Source of the DNA: Burkholderia latens
Lineage (GTDB): Bacteria > Pseudomonadota > Gammaproteobacteria > Burkholderiales > Burkholderiaceae
Direction of reading: 5' to 3'
NCBI RefSeq assembly: GCF_001718795.1
Contig: NZ_CP013438.1
Location: 496,001 to 560,000, forward strand
DNA length: 64,000 nt
Shown here: positions 17,171 through 27,300 of the stretch, in pieces
Layout: the number at the start of each line of letters is the position of its first letter
How positions within the stretch are numbered: the first letter of the stretch is position 1
The notes under the pieces: model-generated
The model's input: the letters and a program-made list of their open reading frames with translations, nothing else
The model's database searches: none
What the model was told of the DNA's origin: nothing
Position numbers and translations under genes: made by a program

Positions 17171-19423
17171 ATGAACTCTATGAAAGCACCCTCCCATTTC
17201 CCGCGAGACGCGGACGAAGTCGACATTCGCGGCATCGCCGACATGATGATCAAGAACGTCAGGATCATCGGCATCGTCGCGTGCGTGTTCGTGCTGTTCG
17301 GTGGCCTGTATGCGCTCGTCGCGAAGCCCGTCTACAGCGTCGACATCGTCGTGCAGGTCGAGAGCAACGGCGCGGACATGATGGGCGGCGCGGCAGGTAG
17401 TCTCGTCGGTGGTCTCAGCTCGCTATTCGACGTGAAGTCGACGGATGACGGCGAAATGGAAATCCTGAGATCCAGGCTCGTGACCGAGCCTGTCGTCGTC
17501 GATCAGCGCCTGGCCATCGAAGCGACGCCGAATCATTTCCCGATCATCGGAGCGGTGATTGCACGCTTCAACAAGAAGCTTTCCACGCCGGGACTGTTCG
17601 GGATGGGCGGGTTCGTATGGGGTGGCGAACGCATTTCGGTGTCGACATTCGAGGTGCCGCGGGATTTCCTCGAGGACCGGTTTTTCGTGACCTTCCTTGG
17701 CGACGGGCGCTTTCGTCTTTCGGGGAGCGACCTGGACGCCGAAGCAACAGGCCGGATCGGCGTGCCGCTGCATGTCGGCACGCCGGCCGGCGACGTGACG
17801 CTGACGGTCGCGGCGATCGAAGCGCGCCCGGGTGCTCAATTCGTCGTCAAGGCATTCTCGAAACAGAAGATGCTGACGAAACTGCAGAAGGCGTTGACCA
17901 TCACCGAAAAGGGCAAGGACCAGTCCGGCGTCATCGGCGTCACATATGAGAACGACGACCCCGTTCTGGGCGCCGGCGTGCTCAACGAAATCGCCGACAA
18001 CTACGTCCGCCAGAATGCCGACCGGAAGGCAGCGACAGCCGAGAAATCGTTGAGATTCCTGACCGAGCAGGTACCGGACGTCGAGAAGCAATTGCGCGCG
18101 GTCGAGGATCGCTTGAACGCTTACCAGACGAAGCACGAAGTAATCGATCTGAGCGAGCAGGCGAAAGCGATGCTCAATCAGTCGGTCACGGCGCAGACGT
18201 CGTTGTTCGAACTGGAGCAGAAGCGCAAAGCGTTGGCGTCGGTCTACACCCCGGAGCACCCTCAACTCGCGTCGCTCGATCAGCAGATTGCCGCGGCCAA
18301 GGCCAACGTGGGCACGTTCAATGACGCAATCCAGCGGCTGCCCGATGCGCAACAGAACATCGTCCGGTTGCGACGGGACGTTACCGTGCAAACGGAGATC
18401 TATGTCGGGCTGCTGAACAGCATTCAACAGTTGCGGCTCGCGACGGCGAGCAAGATCGGCAACGTGCGCGTGATCGACCACGCGATCGTTCCGGATCAGC
18501 CGGTGTGGCCGAAGCCGCTGCTCGTGGTCGCACTGGCCGCCGTGATAGGCCTGGTAGTTGGAGCGTGCGTCGCGATCGCGCGGGCAGTGCTGTTCGGCGG
18601 CGTGACCGATCCGTCGGAGATCGAGCGTGACGCCGACCTGAACGTGATTGCGACCATTCCTCTCAGCCCCGTTCAGCGCCAGCTTACGCGGGTCGGGACG
18701 GGTGCGAGCCAGGACGCGGCGATTCTGGCGCTGGCCCGGCCGCACGAGCCGGCGGTCGAGGCGTTGCGAAGCCTGTGCACTGCGTTGCAGTTCCTGCTGC
18801 TCGATCGGCCAAAAAACAACGTGGTTCTCGTCACGGGGCCGGCTGCCGGCATCGGAAAGTCCTTCATATCGGCAAACGTCGCGGCGCTCCTCGGTCAATC
18901 GAACAAGCGTGTGCTGCTGATCGATGGCGATCTGCGGCGCGGGCGCCTGGCCAAGGATTTCGGGACTCGGTCCGCGCCCGGATTGTCGAGCGTCCTGCGC
19001 GGCGAAGCAGTACTCGATCAGGCGATCGTGCGCGGCGTGTCGCCACACGTCGATTTCCTGCCGACGGGCCCGCGCGTAGGGCAGCCGGTTGAACTCTTCG
19101 CATCCAACGACCTTGCCGTGGTGGTCTCCGAAGTCTCACATCGCTACGACATCGTTCTGCTCGATGCGCCGCCGCTGCTCCCGGTCACCGACGCGACGGT
19201 GTTTGCGCGGTACGCGGGCACGATCCTGCTCGCAGCCCGTTCCGGCATGACCACCCAGGGCGAGATCCTGGAGTCGGTGAAGCGGATCGAGCGCGTCGGC
19301 GCGACGGTAACGGGCGTGGTGTTCAACGGTTTCCGGCCGGGGCTGCGCTCCGCGCAATACGGCAACTACGGTGCGTATGCGTACGAAGGCGCCGAGGCGG
19401 AAACGCGTGTCGAGCGGATGTGA
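17171..19423 (+). CDS. BY-type tyrosine autokinase and chain-length regulator (Wzc/EpsB-like)
   Basis: At 750 residues it has the standard layout: cytoplasmic N-terminus, a first membrane helix (about residues 35-55), a long periplasmic part with coiled coil (about 285-400), a second helix (about 450-475) and a cytoplasmic kinase. Walker A is GPAAGIGKS (about 556), Walker A' is [10 protein letters not shown] and Walker B is [10 protein letters not shown]. The C-terminal tail has a cluster of four tyrosines ([10 protein letters not shown]), the autophosphorylation sites. It controls polymer length and gates the OPX channel. Paralogue of BceF. Confidence 0.94.
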   Translation: MNSMKAPSHFPRDADEVDIRGIADMMIKNVRIIGIVACVFVLFGGLYALVAKPVYSVDIVVQVESNGADMMGGAAGSLVGGLSSLFDVKSTDDGEMEILRSRLVTEPVVVDQRLAIEATPNHFPIIGAVIARFNKKLSTPGLFGMGGFVWGGERISVSTFEVPRDFLEDRFFVTFLGDGRFRLSGSDLDAEATGRIGVPLHVGTPAGDVTLTVAAIEARPGAQFVVKAFSKQKMLTKLQKALTITEKGKDQSGVIGVTYENDDPVLGAGVLNEIADNYVRQNADRKAATAEKSLRFLTEQVPDVEKQLRAVEDRLNAYQTKHEVIDLSEQAKAMLNQSVTAQTSLFELEQKRKALASVYTPEHPQLASLDQQIAAAKANVGTFNDAIQRLPDAQQNIVRLRRDVTVQTEIYVGLLNSIQQLRLATASKIGNVRVIDHAIVPDQPVWPKPLLVVALAAVIGLVVGACVAIARAVLFGGVTDPSEIERDADLNVIATIPLSPVQRQLTRVGTGASQDAAILALARPHEPAVEALRSLCTALQFLLLDRPKNNVVLVTGPAAGIGKSFISANVAALLGQSNKRVLLIDGDLRRGRLAKDFGTRSAPGLSSVLRGEAVLDQAIVRGVSPHVDFLPTGPRVGQPVELFASNDLAVVVSEVSHRYDIVLLDAPPLLPVTDATVFARYAGTILLAARSGMTTQGEILESVKRIERVGATVTGVVFNGFRPGLRSAQYGNYGAYAYEGAEAETRVERM

Positions 19424-19442
19424 GCTGTCCAGGGAGAAGCCG

Positions 19443-20621
19443 ATGACGATCCGTCATGAAAACATTCTCGTCACTTTCGGCACGCGGCCGGAAGCCATCA
19501 AGATGGCGCCCCTCGTGCGACGCCTGAAATCGCTCGCCGGCGTGCGATGCGCGGTATGCGTGACCGCACAGCATCGGCAAATGCTCGATCAGGCGCTCGA
19601 CCTGTTCGACATCGTTCCAGACTTCGATCTGGACCTGATGCGTGATGGGCAGACGCTCGGCAACCTCACCGGTCAAATCCTGACGACGCTCGATCCGGTT
19701 CTCGAGTCGCTCAGGCCGGATCTGGTGCTCGTGCATGGCGACACGACGACGACGCTTGGCGCTTCGCTGGCAGCCTATTACCGCCGCATTCCCGTCGGGC
19801 ACGTGGAGGCCGGGCTTCGCACGGGCAACTTGTATGCACCATGGCCGGAGGAGGCCAACCGGAAAATGACCGGCACGCTTGCGCTGCATCATTTCGCGCC
19901 GACCGAGACGTCCAGGTCGAATCTGCTGTCCGAAGGCGTGGCTGCCGAACGGATTCACGTAACGGGCAACACGGTCATTGACGCATTGCTGACGGTGACG
20001 GAGCGGCTGTCACGTGAGCCTGATTTGGCCGAGCGGATGCGTGCTGCATTTCCGTTCCTCGGCGACGAGCGTCGAATGATCCTGGTCACGGGGCACCGGC
20101 GCGAGAATTTCGGCCGGGGCTTCGAACAGATCTGCACCGCGCTGGCGACGATCGCGACGCGTTTTCCAGAGTGCCGGATCGTCTATCCGATGCATTTGAA
20201 CCCGAATGTCCGCGAGCCGGTGACGCGCCTGCTCGGCGATATCGACAACATCGTGTTGATCGAACCGCAGGAATATCTGCAATTCGTCTATCTGATGAGC
20301 CGCGCATGGCTGATCCTGACCGATTCGGGAGGCATTCAGGAGGAAGCGCCGTCGCTGGGCAAGCCGGTGCTCGTGATGCGCGATACGACGGAGCGCCCGG
20401 AGGCGGTTGCGGCTGGAACGGTTCGTCTGGTGGGCACCGACGCGAGTCGGCTGGTCAGCGAGGTCACGCAGCTGTGGGAGTGCCCCGACGTGTACGACTC
20501 GATGAGCCGGGCGCACAACCCGTACGGCGACGGCCGCGCAAGCGAGCGCATCGTCGAACTGCTGACGGCTCGCACGTCCGACGCCCGCACGGCGGTAGCG
20601 GCGGCCGGCCGGTTTGCATGA
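19443..20621 (+). CDS. wecB: UDP-N-acetylglucosamine 2-epimerase (non-hydrolysing)
   Basis: The 392-residue protein shows the family's [13 protein letters not shown] start, the HGDTTTT and [10 protein letters not shown] blocks with catalytic acid residues, [10 protein letters not shown] and the C-terminal [22 protein letters not shown] run split by these motifs. It interconverts UDP-GlcNAc and UDP-ManNAc. ATG 19443 has GGGAGAA upstream; a longer start at 19371 would lie in the kinase gene. With the dehydrogenase that follows it forms a two-step route to UDP-ManNAcA, so the EPS-A repeat unit probably contains a ManNAc or ManNAcA residue. Confidence 0.95.
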   Translation: MTIRHENILVTFGTRPEAIKMAPLVRRLKSLAGVRCAVCVTAQHRQMLDQALDLFDIVPDFDLDLMRDGQTLGNLTGQILTTLDPVLESLRPDLVLVHGDTTTTLGASLAAYYRRIPVGHVEAGLRTGNLYAPWPEEANRKMTGTLALHHFAPTETSRSNLLSEGVAAERIHVTGNTVIDALLTVTERLSREPDLAERMRAAFPFLGDERRMILVTGHRRENFGRGFEQICTALATIATRFPECRIVYPMHLNPNVREPVTRLLGDIDNIVLIEPQEYLQFVYLMSRAWLILTDSGGIQEEAPSLGKPVLVMRDTTERPEAVAAGTVRLVGTDASRLVSEVTQLWECPDVYDSMSRAHNPYGDGRASERIVELLTARTSDARTAVAAAGRFA

Positions 20622-20651
20622 ACCCTATTCCCAATACAGCGAGATCCATCC

Positions 20652-21908
20652 ATGTCCTTCGATGTCATTTCCGTAATCGGGCTCGGCTACATCGGCTTGC
20701 CGACCGCCGCCGCATTCGCGGCGCGACGTAAAACGGTGGTCGGTGTCGACGTCAATCGCGCAACGGTCGATACGATCAATCGCGGCGACGTGCATATCGT
20801 CGAGCCGGAACTCGACATGCTGGTGCGTGCAGCCGTGACGCAGGGACATCTGCGGGCGACCGAGACGATCGAGCCGGCCGACGCCTTTCTGATCGCGGTT
20901 CCGACGCCGTTCGGTGCAGGACACAAGCCGGATCTGAGCCACGTCGAGGCGGCGAGCCGTGCGATAGGCCCCGTCCTGAAGAAAGGCGATCTCGTCGTGC
21001 TTGAATCGACGTCACCGGTCGGCACGACGGAAAAGATCGCTTCCTGGCTCGCGGCCATGCGACCCGATCTGACGTTTCCGCAACAGGCCGGCGAGCAGTC
21101 CGATATCCGGATTGCGCACTGCCCGGAGCGCGTGTTGCCCGGACATGTGATTCGCGAACTGGTGGAAAACGATCGTGTGATTGGCGGCATGACGCGACGG
21201 TGCAGCGAGCAGGCCGCGGAACTGTATCGGGTCTTCGTGCGCGGCGAGTGCGTATTGACGGATGCGCGTACAGCCGAAATGTGCAAGCTGACCGAGAACT
21301 CGTTCCGCGACGTCAATATCGCGTTCGCGAATGAGTTGTCGGTGATCTGTGAGTCGCTGGACATCAACGTGTGGGAACTGATCCGCTTGTCGAATCGGCA
21401 TCCGCGAGTCGACATCCTGCAACCGGGGCCTGGCGTCGGCGGGCACTGCATCGCCGTGGATCCGTGGTTCATCGTCGATTCCGCTCCGGAGCACGCACGG
21501 CTTATCCGTACGGCGCGAACCGTCAACGACGACAAGCCGAACCACGTACTGGACCGGATCGAGCATGTCGCGAAACGCTTTCGCGAGCCGGTGATCGCGT
21601 GCTTCGGGCTCGCGTTCAAGGCCGACATAGACGATCTGCGCGAAAGTCCCGCCGTCGGCATCGTCGGCGAGCTGGCGAATCGCGAGATCGGGCAGGTCAT
21701 CGCAGTCGAGCCGAACATCCGGCAGCTTCCCGCGTCGCTGGAAGGGCGTGTAATGCTCGGCGAAGTTGCCGATGCGCTCGCGCGCGCCGATATCGTGGTG
21801 ATCCTCGTCGATCATCGGCAATTCAAACAGATCGATCCGATGAAGCTGCACACGAAGATCGTGATCGATACGCGCGGGTTGCTCGCGCGCGAGCGGCAGG
21901 CAGCGTGA
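20652..21908 (+). CDS. wecC: UDP-N-acetyl-D-mannosamine dehydrogenase
   Basis: A 418-residue NAD-dependent sugar dehydrogenase: N-terminal Rossmann motif IGLGYIGLPTA, a central helix with TENSFRDVNIAFANE, the catalytic Cys in GPGVGGHCIAVDP and a C-terminal NAD-domain with CFGLAFKADIDDLRESP. Closer to WecC than to UDP-glucose dehydrogenase because of the HPRVDILQPGPGVGGHCI block and WFIVD. It makes UDP-ManNAcA from the WecB product. A ribosome site is weak (GAGAT), and the gene follows wecB by 30 bp. Confidence 0.93.
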   Translation: MSFDVISVIGLGYIGLPTAAAFAARRKTVVGVDVNRATVDTINRGDVHIVEPELDMLVRAAVTQGHLRATETIEPADAFLIAVPTPFGAGHKPDLSHVEAASRAIGPVLKKGDLVVLESTSPVGTTEKIASWLAAMRPDLTFPQQAGEQSDIRIAHCPERVLPGHVIRELVENDRVIGGMTRRCSEQAAELYRVFVRGECVLTDARTAEMCKLTENSFRDVNIAFANELSVICESLDINVWELIRLSNRHPRVDILQPGPGVGGHCIAVDPWFIVDSAPEHARLIRTARTVNDDKPNHVLDRIEHVAKRFREPVIACFGLAFKADIDDLRESPAVGIVGELANREIGQVIAVEPNIRQLPASLEGRVMLGEVADALARADIVVILVDHRQFKQIDPMKLHTKIVIDTRGLLARERQAA

Positions 21909-21912
21909 TCCG

Positions 21913-23256
21913 ATGACGGCGCGCATGTCGAACGTAATGCGGGCAATGACTTCGTCCGGCTCACGGCCGGGCGGGGCAGGGCTCGGCCGCAGTTTCGCCG
22001 CGATGCTTCTGTGGCAGATCGGTATGTATGTCGTCCCGCTCGCGACGTTCCCATATTTGACGCGGGTACTCGGTCCGGCACAATTCGGCGTGGTCGGCTA
22101 TGTCACGGCGTTGACGGTGTACGGAACAATACTGACCGAATGGGGCTTCAATCTCAGCGGCCCGCGAGCGGTCGCGCAATTTCGCGGCGATCCGCGGCGG
22201 TTGAGCGAGCTGGTGTGGTCGATCGTCGGCGCGAAGGCGTGCCTGTGTGTTGCGTCCTGCGCGATTCTGTCCGCCGTGCTGATGGTCGACCACACGCTTG
22301 CAGCCATGTCAACGGCGATCTGGATCGGCTGGCTCGGTGTGATCGCTAACGTCTGGACGCTCAACTGGCTGTTGCAGGGCCTCGAGCGATTCTCGTCTTT
22401 TACGGCCGTTGCGCTCGCAAGCCGGTTCGTCGCACTGCCGCTGACTTTCTGGCTGGTCCGCTCGCCAGCGGACGTAGACATCGCCATTGCGATCCAGTCA
22501 CTGACATCGGTGCTTGCGGCCGGCGGGTCGATGTTGATGGCGCGTCGCCTCGGATTGCTCGGTCACCGGCATTTTTCCTGGCGTGCGGTTCGTGCGCAGC
22601 TGGTCGACGGAGCGGACATGTTCGTGTCGACCGCATCGGTCAGCCTGTTCAGCGCTGCAAACACGGTAATCGTCGGCGCGCTCGGCGGACCGTATCAGGT
22701 CGGCTTGTATGCCGCTGCGGACAAGTTGAAGACCGCTGGAAACATGGTGCCCGCGCAGATCAATACGGTTCTCTACCCCCGGATTGCCGCGCTGTTTGCA
22801 CGGCGGCAACCGGATGACGAGCGAGCGGCTGCCCGACTGACGATATCCGCCGGAATCGCGATCGTGTTCGTGACGGGCATCGGCATCGCGATCTGCTTTT
22901 CGATATCCGATGTGCTCACCCGGTTTGTGCTCGGTGAGAAATTCGCCGGCGCGTCGTCAGTCGTGAACGTCCTCTGCCTGTCGACGTTGTTCGGCAATGT
23001 CGCCTATTTCCTCGGGCTCCAGGTACTGGTGCCCTTCGGCCGCACACGCCGGCGCGCTCGCGTGATGCTCGCGGCGGGAGTGCTCAACGTACTGCTCGCG
23101 GTACTGCTGGTGCCGCGCTGGGGCGCGGCCGGTGCGGCCACTGCATACCTGGTGGCGGAGTTCACGTTGCTTGCGGTCTTCGCATTGTGGATCGCCCGGT
23201 CGGCGACGCTGCGCGCTCACTTTGCACAGTCAACTCGATCTGAGGGCGCGCCATGA
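21913..23256 (+). CDS. Wzx-type lipid-linked oligosaccharide flippase
   Basis: The 447-residue protein is almost wholly membrane-embedded (about 12-14 helices) and has the polysaccharide-exporter N-terminus: MYVVPLATFPYLTRVLGPAQFG then YVTALTVYG. It should flip the undecaprenyl-linked repeat unit across the inner membrane. The start is ambiguous: ATG 21913, 21925 and 21937 are all in frame and the ribosome site is poor. Its stop overlaps the next ATG. The bce-I cluster in this window has no counterpart gene. Confidence 0.9.
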   Translation: MTARMSNVMRAMTSSGSRPGGAGLGRSFAAMLLWQIGMYVVPLATFPYLTRVLGPAQFGVVGYVTALTVYGTILTEWGFNLSGPRAVAQFRGDPRRLSELVWSIVGAKACLCVASCAILSAVLMVDHTLAAMSTAIWIGWLGVIANVWTLNWLLQGLERFSSFTAVALASRFVALPLTFWLVRSPADVDIAIAIQSLTSVLAAGGSMLMARRLGLLGHRHFSWRAVRAQLVDGADMFVSTASVSLFSAANTVIVGALGGPYQVGLYAAADKLKTAGNMVPAQINTVLYPRIAALFARRQPDDERAAARLTISAGIAIVFVTGIGIAICFSISDVLTRFVLGEKFAGASSVVNVLCLSTLFGNVAYFLGLQVLVPFGRTRRRARVMLAAGVLNVLLAVLLVPRWGAAGAATAYLVAEFTLLAVFALWIARSATLRAHFAQSTRSEGAP

Positions 23257-24071
23257 CATTCGATATTCGCGTGATATCGCTGTCCGATTCGCCGAGACGT
23301 GCGGCGATCCGTGAGATCTTGGGCCGTCACGGTGTCGAGTTCGACTTTGAGGACGCATTCGACGCACGAGCGCTCGACGCGGACGCGTGCTCGGCCATGA
23401 CGGACGCCGCGCGGGTCATCGCACGCTATGGCCGACCGCTGAGCCGCGGCGAGGTCGGTTGCTTCGTCAGCCATGTGCGCGTATGGGAAAAAGTCGTTCG
23501 ATCGGGGCGCGCGACGATCATCCTCGAGGATGATGCGATGCTCGACCACGCGCTGTTCGAACGTCTGCTTTCGGCTCCCGGCAAGTCGCTCTCCGACCAT
23601 GCGGATATCGTGCTGCTGGGCCGCTCGAAGCTGTCCCGCGAGCGCGCAGTGCTCGCCTACCTTTACGAGCCGCTGAAGCGGGCGCGGTCGATCGCGGGGC
23701 TCCAGATCGGTGTGCCGTTCAAGCAATGGACGAGCGGGTCGGTCGGCTACTGGATCAGCGTCGACGGTGCGCGCAAGGCGCTCGAACATACGCGTGGTTC
23801 GGTCGGAGCCCTGCTGGACGACTGGCCGTGGCATCGCGATCACGGCGGGCTGCGCATCGCCGAGCTGCGTCCGTATGCGGTTTGGGAGGCATTCGAGACG
23901 ATGCCGAGCGCGATCGAAGCCGGACGCGTCGCGCTGTCGTCGCGGCGTCACGGCGCGCTTGAATGGTTGTACAAGCCGCTGCGCGTCGTCCGTGCCGTCT
24001 TTCGCTGGCTGATCGTGGCCGCACTCACCCTTACCGCGTCGCGCGGCCAACTCTTTGCTCGCCATGGATGA
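23253..24071 (+). CDS. Glycosyltransferase family 25 protein
   Basis: This 272-residue protein has the GT25 hallmarks: an N-terminal IRVISLSDSPRRAAI strand, GEVGCFVSHVRVWEKV and the acidic ILEDDA motif that follows, then a WTSGSVGYWISVDGARKAL block. GT25 members include lipooligosaccharide beta-galactosyltransferases. A role adding a galactose-like sugar to the EPS-A repeat is a family-based guess. The last 35 residues are a hydrophobic, basic tail that may bind the membrane. It overlaps the flippase gene by four bases and the polymerase gene by eight. Confidence 0.85.
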   Translation: MTFDIRVISLSDSPRRAAIREILGRHGVEFDFEDAFDARALDADACSAMTDAARVIARYGRPLSRGEVGCFVSHVRVWEKVVRSGRATIILEDDAMLDHALFERLLSAPGKSLSDHADIVLLGRSKLSRERAVLAYLYEPLKRARSIAGLQIGVPFKQWTSGSVGYWISVDGARKALEHTRGSVGALLDDWPWHRDHGGLRIAELRPYAVWEAFETMPSAIEAGRVALSSRRHGALEWLYKPLRVVRAVFRWLIVAALTLTASRGQLFARHG

Positions 24072-25374
24072 CAGCCTTCGTTTCTCGTATGGCCCGCGCT
24101 CGCCGCGCTCCGTGACCGAGCCGGCGACGCGAATCGCCGCGACGCTGGCATGGGCGACCCTCGGCATCGGACTCTTGTTGTCGCCGCTTGGCGACTTCCT
24201 GTCCGTCTACATGACGAACAGTGCGACGTCGCACGGGAACGACGCGCGCATCTCGTTGCTCGTCCGTGGCGTGATGATCGCCGGCCTTCTGGCGTTCACG
24301 CTATCTGGGTTTCGCGCAAGGATGTCCGGTGTTCGCATCACGATCGCGGCCGTGCTGGCGCTCTGCGTGACGCTCGGCGCCTACGTGCTCGGCGCGCTGA
24401 CAGATCGCGATGTGATCGAGCAAAGCGTGTTCGTACTGAAGGTGTTTTCGTTCTTCGTTTATCCGGCGGCCATGGCACTGCTCAGTGATCGGCGCCTCGC
24501 GCAAATCGAACGGGTAGCGTTCGTCGTATTGCTGATTTACGGCGCATCGATCGTGATGGGCGCGGCGATGTCGATCGAGATGTTCCGTAGTTATCAAGCC
24601 GAGACGCACATTCGCTCGGGGTACAAGGGGATCGTCTATGCGCAGAACGAAGCCGCCGCGTTGATCGTCGTTGCGCTCGGATTCGCGTACCTGCATGCGT
24701 TGACAAGCGGCTGGAGACTCCGCAGCGTGGCGCTCACGACGTGCATGCTGGCCGCGGCAATGCTGTCCGGGACGAAAGGGGCGGTGGTCGGCGCGTTGGG
24801 AATGACCTGCGCGTTTTGTTATGCCCGATTCGACGCCATCAAGGCAACCCGCTATGTCGGCATGGCCGTCGCTGCGCTGGTTTCGGCTGCGATTCTCGCC
24901 TATCTGTTCATTCCTGCGGTGAATGACGCGGTGGAACTCAGTCAACGCTACTTCGCCCATCAGAGCGGACGTATCGGCAACGACAAGATCGTCACGCTCC
25001 TGCTTTCCGGTCGGAACCTCAAGTTCGCCAACGTCTGGGACGATCTCCAGCAAGGCAATTTCGTCGCATTGCTCACGGGCGGATATCCGGTCGTGCGTTA
25101 CATGGTCGAGATCGACGTTCCAGACTTGATCCTGATGCTCGGATTGCCGCTTTTTACTGTCTATATCTGTGCGCTTTCGGGTTCATTCTTGCGCCGAGGG
25201 CCGCGCACCATGTCGCGCCGCTTCGGGCGCCTGTTCTTTATCGTGCTGTTTGCGATGGCTTGCACTGCCGGACACGTGCTGGGTTCCGCGGTGATCAGCC
25301 CATTTCTTGGATTGATTGCGGTCCGGATCCGGCGCGACATGCACCGGGTGGCACGTGAGAGGGCCGGTCTATGA
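24064..25374 (+). CDS. Wzy-like exopolysaccharide polymerase (membrane protein)
   Basis: At 436 residues with about ten predicted membrane helices, and a long hydrophilic loop at about residues 300-345 (SQRYFAHQSGRIGNDKIV with SGRNLKFANVWDDL after it), this looks like an O-antigen ligase/polymerase family protein. Its place between flippase and glycosyltransferases makes it the likely Wzy. ATG 24064 is taken; TTG 24055 is an alternative three codons earlier. It overlaps the GT25 stop and its own stop overlaps the next ATG. Family members share little sequence, so the call rests on topology and context. Confidence 0.8.
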   Translation: MDDSLRFSYGPRSPRSVTEPATRIAATLAWATLGIGLLLSPLGDFLSVYMTNSATSHGNDARISLLVRGVMIAGLLAFTLSGFRARMSGVRITIAAVLALCVTLGAYVLGALTDRDVIEQSVFVLKVFSFFVYPAAMALLSDRRLAQIERVAFVVLLIYGASIVMGAAMSIEMFRSYQAETHIRSGYKGIVYAQNEAAALIVVALGFAYLHALTSGWRLRSVALTTCMLAAAMLSGTKGAVVGALGMTCAFCYARFDAIKATRYVGMAVAALVSAAILAYLFIPAVNDAVELSQRYFAHQSGRIGNDKIVTLLLSGRNLKFANVWDDLQQGNFVALLTGGYPVVRYMVEIDVPDLILMLGLPLFTVYICALSGSFLRRGPRTMSRRFGRLFFIVLFAMACTAGHVLGSAVISPFLGLIAVRIRRDMHRVARERAGL

Positions 25375-26492
25375 GAAAGGTCGCAACCGGTATGCAAGAG
25401 CCGGCGCGCACGCGCCTGATACGCGTGTTGCATGTCGGGCCCGGGCACGGCCAACGCGGCGGCATCGCGTCGGTGCTCGGCGAACTGATGGCGCAGCGCG
25501 ATGCTTTTGCGAACGCGTCGATTCAGATCGCGTTCTTCGGAACGCACGGATTTCGCAAGGTGCGCGACGCGGCGAGCTTTGCGTGGCTCGACGTTGCGAG
25601 ATTTCTTCGCGACGTATGGAGTGCCGACGTTATTCACTTTCACGTTTCCGAGCGTGGGTCGTTCTATCGCAAGCTGTTCCTGTGCCGAATCGCAAAACTC
25701 TGTCGGCGACGCGTGGTCTTCCATCTTCACTCGGGGAATTTCGATCGGTTTACGGAGCGGGCGGGCCCGCTAACGCGCATGGCAATTGAGTGGTTCGTGG
25801 GCAGCGCGGATGCCACGGTCGGTGTCTCCGAAGCGGGGGCGCGCGTACTGAACCGGTTCAGGAACGGCGCGGGCGACGCACACGTGATCGCGAACACGGC
25901 CGTCGACGCGCAGAACGCGCCCATGTCGACGATGGCGGTGCCCGACCGTACGTACATTGCGTTCGCTGGTCGGCTGTCCGAGCAAAAAGGGCTCGCAACG
26001 TTGATCGAGGCGCTGGCCGCGTTGAATGCAATGGGCCGCTCCATCGATCTCGTGATGGCGGGCGACGGCGACACGCAGCGCTGGCACGACTACGCCGAAA
26101 CGCTGCGCGTGGCCGATAACGTTCGATTCGCCGGTTGGCTTGCGGGTTCGGGAAAATCCCGTTTTTATCGAGAAGCCCTGCTGTTCTGTTTGCCCAGCCG
26201 GTTCGAATCGTTCGGCATTGCCGCGCTGGAGGCGATGTTTTACGGGGTGCCGGTGGTGGCGACTCGCGTGGGCGGCCTGGCCGAACTGGTCGATGACGGC
26301 GTCACGGGATACCTCGTCGAGCCGGACGATGCGCCGGCGCTTGCGCGCGCGATGCACGCGATCGCCAGCGATCCGGCGCTTCGTGAGCGAATGGGGCGGG
26401 CTGCCCGCGAGCGAGCACAGCGCTTGTACGCAGCCGAGAGGGTCGTTGCGCGGTATGTGGATTGTTATCGACAAATAGTCGGAAGGAGCTGA
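25371..26492 (+). CDS. Glycosyltransferase family 4 protein
   Basis: A 373-residue GT-B enzyme. The N-terminal domain opens with IRVLHVGPGHGQRGGIASVL; the C-terminal domain has YIAFAGRLSEQKGLATLIEAL, MAGDGD and the ESFGIAALEAM EX7E motif. It adds a sugar to the lipid-linked repeat on the cytoplasmic face; donor and linkage cannot be told. It starts within the polymerase stop codon (ATGA) and the secreted lyase-like gene follows at once. Confidence 0.9.
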   Translation: MRKVATGMQEPARTRLIRVLHVGPGHGQRGGIASVLGELMAQRDAFANASIQIAFFGTHGFRKVRDAASFAWLDVARFLRDVWSADVIHFHVSERGSFYRKLFLCRIAKLCRRRVVFHLHSGNFDRFTERAGPLTRMAIEWFVGSADATVGVSEAGARVLNRFRNGAGDAHVIANTAVDAQNAPMSTMAVPDRTYIAFAGRLSEQKGLATLIEALAALNAMGRSIDLVMAGDGDTQRWHDYAETLRVADNVRFAGWLAGSGKSRFYREALLFCLPSRFESFGIAALEAMFYGVPVVATRVGGLAELVDDGVTGYLVEPDDAPALARAMHAIASDPALRERMGRAARERAQRLYAAERVVARYVDCYRQIVGRS

Positions 26493-26493
26493 T

Positions 26494-27300
26494 ATGAATG
26501 CGAAGCGGGATTTTCGACGCGCGCTGGTGGCAGCATGTATTGGCTTGACGGCTGTGTCCGACGCGATGGCGTCTGCGTCGGATTTCACGAAATCGGTGCA
26601 TGTCGAATCCTATCGGTCGATTTACACGAACGATTGGCAAAACGGAATCGGCGACATCGAAATTCAGGCCGTGCGGCACTCGGATGTCACGTGGGTGGCG
26701 GATCCGGCGAATCCCACACGTCGTTCGATTCGTGTGCAGATTCAAAAGAGCGAGAATTTCACGTATCTGATCAATGGATCGCCGCGCGCGGAATTCACGC
26801 TGCCTCGCGACGTCGTCTTTGCTCCCGGGCATGATTATCTGATTTGGTGGCGCACGTATCTGCCGCGCGACTTTGCATTTGATTCTCAACAGATGGAGAT
26901 CATCACGCAGATACATCAGAGCGGCCTGGTCGGATCGCCGCCATTCATGCTGACGCTGCTGGGCAACGAGTACACATTTTCCGTGCGCGGCGGAACCAAT
27001 ACCCTCCACGGATTCGGCGGACGCCTTTGCTGCGCATCCGATGATCGGGGCAAATGGGTCGACTGGGTTCTTCAGTACACGCCTGATGCAAGCGGCGAGC
27101 ATGCGATCACGCACCTGTGGAAAAACGGCACAAGTGTCTTCGACGGAAGCGGGAAGCCGAATGCGTATCCGGGCGACGTGAGCGCTTATCTGAAGTTGGG
27201 CGTGTATAAACCGGGCTGGCAGAAAGACCCGTCGGACGTGACCGTCGTAACGCTGTACTTCGGCAAGGTCGCGATTGGCGACAGGAAGGCCAAGCGATGA
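26494..27300 (+). CDS. Secreted polysaccharide lyase-like protein
   Basis: A 268-residue protein with a Sec signal peptide (basic start, hydrophobic core, probable cleavage after DAMA, residue 26). The mature part is beta-rich with the pattern of the heparin-lyase I-like/PL20 jelly-roll family: VQIQKSENFTYLINGSPRAEF is split by a polar turn, then YLIWWRTYLP, MEIITQIHQS and LKLGVYKPGWQ. Such enzymes cleave uronic-acid polymers by beta-elimination. A periplasmic lyase for the ManNAcA-containing EPS-A polymer is plausible for turnover or length trimming. AAGGAG lies eight bases before ATG 26494. Family assignment is from memory of the fold pattern; a non-catalytic binding role is possible. Confidence 0.65.
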   Translation: MNAKRDFRRALVAACIGLTAVSDAMASASDFTKSVHVESYRSIYTNDWQNGIGDIEIQAVRHSDVTWVADPANPTRRSIRVQIQKSENFTYLINGSPRAEFTLPRDVVFAPGHDYLIWWRTYLPRDFAFDSQQMEIITQIHQSGLVGSPPFMLTLLGNEYTFSVRGGTNTLHGFGGRLCCASDDRGKWVDWVLQYTPDASGEHAITHLWKNGTSVFDGSGKPNAYPGDVSAYLKLGVYKPGWQKDPSDVTVVTLYFGKVAIGDRKAKR